A stretch of DNA of 64,000 bases from Aurelia coerulea (lineage: Eukaryota; Cnidaria; Scyphozoa; Semaeostomeae; Ulmaridae), in contig CM076961.1 of the NCBI GenBank assembly GCA_039566865.1, positions 13,105,501 to 13,169,500 of the forward strand, in the 5' to 3' direction. Positions 51,984-60,900 of this stretch are shown here, piece after piece. The notes below the pieces were generated by a model that saw only the letters and a program-made list of their open reading frames with translations, was not told where the DNA came from and made no database searches. Made by a program: the position numbers and the translations under genes. Positions within the stretch are counted from its first letter, which is position 1; every line of letters starts with the position of its first letter.

Positions 51984-54900
51984 GTTATGCAAGAAAATGA
52001 AGTGCAAGGTTAAACAGCTATATGGGGCAAACAAAGCTTCATATTTCAAAGCAAGTAGGAGTTGGTTCCAAAGATTAAAAAAAAGACACCAAATTACCTT
52101 GCGTAACAGAACCAACAAGAAAAACATTTCATCAGAGGATTGTAGAGAAACCATTCAGATGTTTCATAGAAGTCTTAGGAAATCTCTAAATACATGCAGA
52201 CAGCGAAATACAAATGCACACATTCATCCAAAATGGGGCCAGTGGCTCCCTGAGAACAGGTATAATGTGGATCAAGTTCCACTACCTTTTGTTGTTAATC
52301 AAGGACAGACCTATGCTGATAGGGGTTCCAAGCAAGTATGGGTTAGTCAACCTTCAAGTGGCTTGGACAAAAGGCAAGCTACTGTGCAGTTGTGCATCAG
52401 AGGATCAGGCAAGCAATCAGTAAAACCAGCCATCGTGTTCAGAGGTAAAGGCAATGTAGCTCTGGATGAGAAATCACAGTATCACAGTAGAATTGATATC
52501 TACTTCCAGCAAAATGCATGGATGGATTGTAAAACAAATAGAGAATGGACAGAGAGAACACTGATGCCAGGAATAGCAGATAAGAAACATGAGAATGTAT
52601 TATTTGCAGATAATGTCTCATTTCAAACAGAAAAAGTTTTTCACGAAACTTGCAGAGAGAAATGTAACACAATTGTTTATATGCTTCCAGACTCGCAGAC
52701 AGATAAGGCGCAACCAATAGATGCAGGCATAGGAAGGTTGTTCAAAAAGAAAATAGAGGATCAAATGGATAAATGGCTTGATGATGAAGACAACATAGAA
52801 AAATGGCATGACAAGATAAGTGCCAGGCAGAGACGCATACTGATGACAAAGTGGGCAGGAGAGGCTTGGGAAGAGCTTCAAAAGTATGAAGATATATTCA
52901 AGAAATCATTTGAGAGAACTGGATGCTTAATGACCATTGATGGCTCTGAAGATCACCTAATTAAACCACAAGGACTTGAAAACTATACTTTCTGACTGGA
53001 GACTTTCATGTTTTATTAATAAGGTACCATCTTAAAAGAACATTGAAAGAAGTCAGTCTGTTTTTGGTTCTTATCTTTGGGTGTCTTTTTTGACAAAATC
53101 AGTCTGCAGGTTCTTATTTATCTATGTTCTTGTTTGCGGGGTTTTACTGTACTTCATATGGTGCCATTCTTAGAGGGAAAAAGAAATGATGTCATGAAAC
53201 TTCCTCTATTAATAACACTTACACTTGCCATGCTACCAGGTGCGCCAAATTAAACTATGCACTTTTGGCAGGCCACGATAAATCCTACACTGGACCGAAT
53301 TTGAAGATGTATGACTTAATCTTTACGAGAAAGCCTGAATCAGATTCTAGGATATTTTGCAAATTGTTTGTCTCCAGTTTTTAGAGCTAGAAGCGGGTTT
53401 CTTAAAATTTTCGTTTTCGAAAACAATAAAAAGGATCAAAAACTCTTGAAAACTTCGATCAAATTACGTTAATGTGGAAATGATTATGTACCGTATATGT
53501 GTTGCTGCTGCGAGCATGTCGGTTGAGTCCGTCATAGAATCCATGGTTTCTATCGCACCATGTGCTCTATCTATGAAGGCAGAAATGAAAAGTGCAGATC
53601 ATTGTCAGAGGAAAGGGCAGAACTCGAGATGATGATTTCTGTAAATGGCCACAATTTTGAACATGCAGACAATGTAATTGAAGCGAGCATGTCAAAGTAT
53701 TGGAAGGGAAAGAAAGATCCTTCATGGGACTTGTACGAAAATCATAAAGCATTAAAGATTTTACTGCATCTAAATTCGTCAGTCGTAAGACCAAAACTGC
53801 CATTCATGTCATGACTATTATTTCATGTTCAGTATACTAACACCAGAGGTGATCAAATGAAGGACGAAATAACATCGTAAAAAGTTGACTGATGTCAAGC
53901 TTGTTTAACTTTTAGAAATGATAAAGCTTGATATTAATGATAAACTCACAGTTAAAAAACGTATGAAATTATATTTGCATTTCTCGTTAAGTCACTATGT
54001 TCACCCAGTCTCAGAAATATTTGAATATAACTTGTTGGGTAGAATTTTCACGCCAAAGATATTTATAGTCTTGAACTGAGAAAAAACTAATTCAACGTCC
54101 GAATCCTTACAACATGTGTTAATGAAATGAAAAGCAAACCTCTCCTCAGCTACCGTGGAAATAGATGATGTAGATGGAAACCTTAGCCTGGTTAGTTTAT
54201 AGTTGAGCGTTCAAGCTATTTTACTGAAGATAATGTCTTTGATTTAATGTCTTAAATAAAAAATACCAATAAGACTGTTTGACAACCCGATCTACCAGAG
54301 AAAACCTTGATCATTTTATTCCCTTTCTTATTAAGTAATCATCGCTTTTGATGGCTCTCGTCATTTGCCATGTGATCGGCTTAGTTTTACATGCAGTTTT
54401 AGTTGATGATTACATTGCATTTTATCATATTTGCTTGTGACAAACATATGTCAGTGTTTACAGTACTCAACATAACCAGTGACTAACTGAAAAGGCAGAC
54501 CTGCAATTTATCGGTATCTTACTATAAATCACATCCGATTTTTACTTGCAGGCACATTTTGTGCTTTGTTTGCGCTCGCAGGCACAGCACTTTTTTGAAT
54601 GTGTCCTGACATAAAGTTTCTTTCAAGCTATTAAATCAAACGAAAGATTCATCAACCAATCGTGCAATGTTTTTTCAAAGATTTGATTCCTATGCTAATG
54701 AACACAAATGACAAAGTACCTGAAGTTTCTTTCAAGCCATTAAATCAAACAAAAAATGCATTAACCAATCGTGTAATCTTTTTTAAAGATTGGATTCCTA
54801 TGCTTCATATCACTGTACATTGATTTAAAATCTTAATAGATATTTAGCTGGTGCTCTCTTCTTTCTAAAGGTGAAGATACGATTTCATATTCAAGTCTCG

Positions 54901-57900
54901 TTCAATTTGTTCAACTGGCTTACAACTTTGAGGAAGGTATGTTACCTCAGATAACGCAGCAATGCATTATGTCGAAATTGACCTTCAAATGTACACAGTA
55001 CAATTATTTAAAAAAATTCGTAAATGCCATCAAAGAAACTGCGTAACAGTCTGAGATACATTCAATTTCAAAGCAGAAATTTTCATAACGGACCACAAGT
55101 TGACATGTTCACTACCAACGGGCTAGAAAGACTGTGTTCTGCATAGCTAAGTTTTAGTTGTCCCCCCGTCTTGCAACTTCTAAGATTTGGAAATTTTGCA
55201 AGTTAATGAATTAAGTTCTCAAGTTCTAAAAGTATTTAAATTGTTTCTTTCTGGACTATCTAGACAAGTCTATTTAGACATTAGAATAACATTGGAGAAT
55301 AAAAGAGTATTGAGTGAAAAAGACTTGAAGATTTGCGTCAATTTTAAGAAACCCCCTGGTTTCCTAAAAATTCCCAAATTGAAATAGCAATAGACTCAAC
55401 AGAACATTACATGTTTCAGCTTTCAAAAAATGCCCAAATGATTCTTATACATCAAATAGTCTCGGACATATTCAAATTTAAAGGTCGGACACTTCTGGGA
55501 AACCATGTAGTAAAGAGCTTGGTTTCAGTTTTGTTCATTTCATAATCTTAAGGAAGGGTTACCTTCAGTTTTATAACTGATTTATAGCAAGTAATGTGTC
55601 TACTCAGTTAAAAAGCCTACTACAGGTTCAAATCGCAATTTAAAATGTAGATACGTAAAGGAAGGTTACTATTGAAAAATGGCAAGCAGGGCCTCCTGGT
55701 TAATTTAATTGTTTTTATTACAACAAGGCGTTTACAACACATGTTACTTTGTTACCTACAAGTTACTATACGATGATTCTCAGACGACACAACGGAAGCA
55801 AAGGGCAATGTCTACCTCGTAGCTGTTATATAGCACTATGTACCAGCCACGGGGTAGATATAGCCATGGTTTATACCACTTGGTAAAACTACTTCGCAAA
55901 TTAAGCTAAAAGCGAAAGAAATAAGTTGAAAAATTGCAACAACAAAAAACTTCATTACTTCAATCGAGTCAACCAATTTTATGGACAATCTGTAACGTTG
56001 TTATCTCAGAATTATGTCTATTAGTGAGTCAAGAAAATGTTGATAGTTGGTGGTTAATCAAAGTTGTAACAATGCTTCGCTTGCAATAGTTACATATCCT
56101 AGTGGTGGTATTGATGCACATATTACAGCATGATCAAAGCAAGGACAGAGCAACGAAAAGTGTTCCGTATCTTCATATTTTGTTAGATCAGTTGGTCTGT
56201 GGTATCATGGAAATTTTGTTGTATCTAATCGTTGCAGGTTATACCGTCTTCTGAAAACTATAAGAACAGCAAATATACCGGGTGTCCCAAAATGATGTAT
56301 TCTCGATTGATTGCTTCCATGTCCATAACCAATGAACCGATTTTCAAAAAGTCTGTTTTATTTGATTGCCTAAAGGCTAAATTGTATTCGAAGATGTAGT
56401 GTTCTGGCTTTACAACAATGTTTTCATGTCAAAAAGAAGATTGATAAACCTGCTCAAATTCAAGCCTTAGATTGCATGTGAAAGAAACGGCCTATTTTTC
56501 CAGTCAACATTTTAGATGCGATACAAAAGACTGAACTCGCATTTGTATTCTCTAAATTCACCCACCGATCTCAATTCAGTACTAACTGAATTCGTATTCT
56601 CTGAGCAACATATATGTTGAGCCTTTTGTATCACAGCTCAAACGTTGGCTGGAAAATTAGGCCGTTTCTTTTTCATTTCATATAAGGCTTGAATTTGAGC
56701 AGGTTTATCGATTTTTTTTTTGACATGAAACCATCCGCGTAAAACCAAAACCAACATCGTCGAATACAATTTAGCCTTTCAGCAATCGGATAAAATAAAA
56801 GTTTTTGAAAACCGGTTGATTCATTATGGACATATTAGCAATCAAACGATAATACATCATTTTGGGACACCCGGTAGTTGTTTCAGGAATATTTGTGCTT
56901 CCTTTACAGCCCGAGCTTCATCGTTCCTGGATGACTTTCTGAATTTGGTGGATGTCATAGAATCATGTGTGACAGGAGATAAATCAGTACGTATCATTTA
57001 TGATACTGAGCTCTCAAAATTCGATACTAAACTGTGTGTCCCAAAATGATGTATTGTTGCTTGATTGCTTACGTGTCCATAACCAATGAACCGATTTTCA
57101 AAAACTTTGTTTCATTGATTGCCAAAAGGCTAAATTGTATTTGAAGATGTTGGTTATGGTTTTACGACGATATTTTCATGTCGAAAAGAAGATTGATAAA
57201 CCTGCTCAAATTCAAGCATTAGATGGCATGAGCACGAAACGGCCTGTTTTGCCAGTCATGTCAACATTTTAGATGTGATACAAAAGGCTGAACTCGTATT
57301 CATATTCTCTGGAGTCAGTATTAACTGCATTCGCATTCTCTGAACAAAATTTAAGTTCAACCTCTTGTATCACATCTAAAATGTTTTCTGGAAAACTGTT
57401 TTTTTTTTCATGCCATCTAAGGCTTGAATTTGAGCAGGTTTATCGTTTTTCTTTTCGACATGAAAACATCGGCGTAAAACCAAAACCAACATCCTCAAAT
57501 GAAATGTAGCCTTTCGGCAATCGGATAAAATAAAGTTTTTGAAAATCGGTTCATTGGTTATGGACATATAAGCGATCAAACGATAATACATCATTTTGGG
57601 ACACCTGGAAGTGTCTGAATTGTAGGCAACCAAGGCCGAACTACAAGCTAGCAATCGTGTTTTAATTCTTATTTAACTCACCTTACATTATATAGTTTTT
57701 AAGAGATTTCAGCACTGATGGTAATTTAGGATTATCTCATTTCGAAGCAACCTCTAATCTTGATATTCTTTCACGATTGTGTGCGTCTTTTATTTTAAAT
57801 CGAAAAATTGTTAGCTACAAAAGCAACTAGTCTAATTCGATTAAAAAGATATTCGATAACCTTGCAATTACTCAATAGATCTTTTCAAAGAGGTCTGGAG

Positions 57901-60900
57901 CTAAATGGAGTTAAATGCCATATTTTGTCCACAACTTCTCCCACTGCAACTCTAGTTCAGCATCGCGGAGAAGATTCCCTCGTATCCAGGGAGATATACG
58001 CCATCTTCCAGAAAAGTAGCGCGCCGCCCCAGACCTTTGAAATGGTCTATTGATTTACTGAAGCCAGGTCTCAAAATCTAAGTGCGGCCTTGCGATAAAG
58101 ACAACTGAAATCACAGCTTCTTCATATCAGCCATTTTAAATAGGCCACAAATGTTTTGGATAACCTTTAGTGTTTGATGAATTGCTACCGCGTGAGGCAT
58201 AGATTCTAAATATTTAAATCAGTATAGATAGGTGGATGTAAAATTATATGATTTAGTTCTATTGACTCAATGGCCCGAAAGAAACTTTAGCTATTTATTT
58301 ATAATTCTACCGTTGGACTTTGCAGAAATCTTGAATATTCGTTTAAACTGGTAGACGTTTTATATTTCAACTCATTTGAGGATGAGACATCAAATGTATA
58401 AATCGTATACATCCATAGGCTACCGGGTGAGCCAGAAAAATTTCCCACTTTTGAAAATTCGCACCTCCAAAAGTACATCATGGATTTGAACATGGATTTG
58501 AAAGATTCAAATTCTAGATAAAAGCCAAACATCAAAGTACTTTTTTGATTTCTCTCGTCTTCTTATGAGCACTGCAAATATAGGTAAATTCAACTTTACA
58601 AAATTTTCATGGTTGCAAAATTACTGAGAACGGCCTTAAACACTGGATCAAATCGTAAGGACTCTCCTCACACAGAACCATACTCACTGGCGTTTCACTT
58701 CTCTCAAGAGTTATAAGACATAGATTCTCAAACAGATACTAAAGATTTTCAATCCTATGACAATAAATATGCAACGATAGCTCTCACCCATGCGAAATTA
58801 CATTTTCTCTGTTGTTCTGAGCGAGGAGTCCTTTATGATTTGGTCAAGTGTTTTAGACCTTTTCAGTCATTTTGCAACCACCAAGTTTTTGTAAACTTGA
58901 ATTTACCAATTTATCCATTGCTCATAAGAAGGCAAGCAAAATCACAAAAAAAGTTCGAACTTTTGGCTGTGAAGCAAGTGTTGATTCATTCCAATCCATC
59001 CAGTACCCTTGATGATTTGAATTTTCAAAAATGGGAGCTTCTTCTGGCTAACCCGGTATGGTTTTTTTAAAATAGTTTCATGTTTCATCAAAAAGTTTTA
59101 GAAATTACGATAGTTCAAAGATGTCTTAAGAATTACAGTATTTTCAAAATCTTTCTTGAATTCCTAAGATAGAGAAAGACACTCTATTTCTTAAGAATTA
59201 CAGTATTTTCAAAATCTTTCTTGAATTCCTAAGATAGAGAAAGACACTCTATTTCTGAAAATGTTGAAAATTTCTGAAAATGTTGAAATTTCTGAAAAGT
59301 CCTACGGAAGAATTTAAGCGAAATAGCTGACGTTTCTTTGAAACCATTCAAGTCAAAGAAATAGGTCATTGAATTTTTACACCAACATTTTTAAAGATTT
59401 GAAATATATGCTTCCGTTTTAGTAAAACAAAAACAATCCCTGTGTAAAAGGCCACTGATCCCTGGATATCACTGCAATGATACTGTTTAACAGAGGACAC
59501 GACAAAGAGATTTTACCATATACCTTGCTGCAATCGGCACCCCGTTCTTACAGAAAAAGAGATTTTCTTGAGAAAGTTTCTCGATTAAACTCAAACACGG
59601 CACAAAATCGCGATAAAATCACTTGAATATTTCTACTATAGTGAATGTACTTGCTTTAGCAAATGTTATCCTGCTGAGAGGACAAAGCTGGTATTTCTAG
59701 GAGCGTAACAAAATAATTCAAGCGATTTATCCTCCCAGGAAGACAAAACGTGCTAAAAAGTCTTCTAGTCATTACTGTCATGCGGTCATAGTAAGGTTTC
59801 TTGGAAGGGCTTCATCAAATAATCTCTGATAAGTTCAGAACAGAGTGGCCAATTTCAGTCATGGTAAGTGTTAAAATGTATTAGAATATGTCCAATGTTA
59901 AATCATATTTTTGCCAAAATCTTTATGTTGATACACAGGGAGCAGTGGCTTTTTGCGCAGGAATATGGATAGTGATTACTCTAAAAAGGGGAAGTTCTTG
60001 TTATCTCACCCAGTAGTTCATTTTATTTTGCGACTCACAGATTCCAGCATAGTCATTTGTATGTTGCTTTCAATGGATCGCATTTTAACAAATCTCGAGC
60101 GAGTCTCCTGCTCTTTTAAAGTCTTTTAATTACGTCTTTTAATGACTATTTATTTGCAGAATGTGATAATGGCTGGCTTGACAGACATGCTTGTAGATTC
60201 GTGTTTTTTTCTATGGAGCAAATGCAAAAGTCATTTCAGCCGAGTGTCGTCATTAGCACCTGATACCTACAAATCTGTGTTGCAAGATGCGAACTTGGAA
60301 AAGGTTAGTTTGCCAAACTTGAACCAAACTTGCACCTCCTTTGTTCTCTAATAATATCAAAATCAAGTAAATATCGCAAGAAAAGTTCTAAGCTTTTTAC
60401 ATTTGAAATATGGTTAACAGTGCTGTATGTGAATAATACAAAACCATAAGACCTTTTTCAACTTCAAAAGAAGTCAAAGCCAACGCTAGAACCCTGTTCA
60501 CTTGATACTGACTTGACATCTTCGGAGAATGAGGGAAATGCTGTATTTAAGCAACCACTTATCTTGACTTTCTTGTGCTACAAATGAGCACACGGGTCGA
60601 TTGACTCCAACAAGGTCTCAAACTCTAAGAAGGCTATCCTGCGTGCCTGTGTCAGGGGCAATGTCATGAGACAATTTGATCCTAATCTTCTCCACAGCAA
60701 CCCTACAAATGGGGCACAATTTTTCTGGTACATCCAGTGGTTAACTTTATTCAATTAAACATCGCCAATATTCTCATTGCAGTGGATAAGAGCGTTAGTT
60801 GTGACACAAGATGCTATGATTCAAGTTGGTATTGCCGAAATTGATGCATGTGCATGCGCAGAGGCATCAATGAAGCTGGCATTGTTGATTGAATTCGTTT

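Larger units (their letters stand above)
49219..53149 (+). mobile_element. Tigger/pogo-like DNA transposon with HIRAN and DDE transposase genes
   Basis: The element is 3931 bp with perfect 27-bp terminal inverted repeats starting CAGTAAAACCCCGCAAACAA, flanked by TA target duplications (49217-49218 and 53150-53151). CAG termini and a TA target are typical of Tigger/pogo elements of the Tc1/mariner superfamily. A GGTTCTTAT-type motif recurs inside both ends and may be a transposase binding site. It carries two divergent genes, a HIRAN-domain ORF on the minus strand and a zinc-finger/HTH/DDE transposase on the plus strand. The transposase is split by an 834-bp LINE (51150-51983); without it the element would be about 3.1 kb. 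It sits in CFAP54 intron 8, in the same orientation as the gene. Confidence 0.93.

Noticed and set aside
51855..52154. Minus-strand ORF with a poly-His run
   Set aside because: It is the complement of the (ATG)n tail of the inserted LINE.
57808..58053. 81-codon ORF as a possible CFAP54 exon
   Set aside because: Exons 11 and 12 join in phase without it, the order fits the family without it, and no acceptor/donor pair suits.
58840..59070. 76-codon ORF
   Set aside because: It overlaps and reads through the terminal inverted repeat of the element at 58433-59056.
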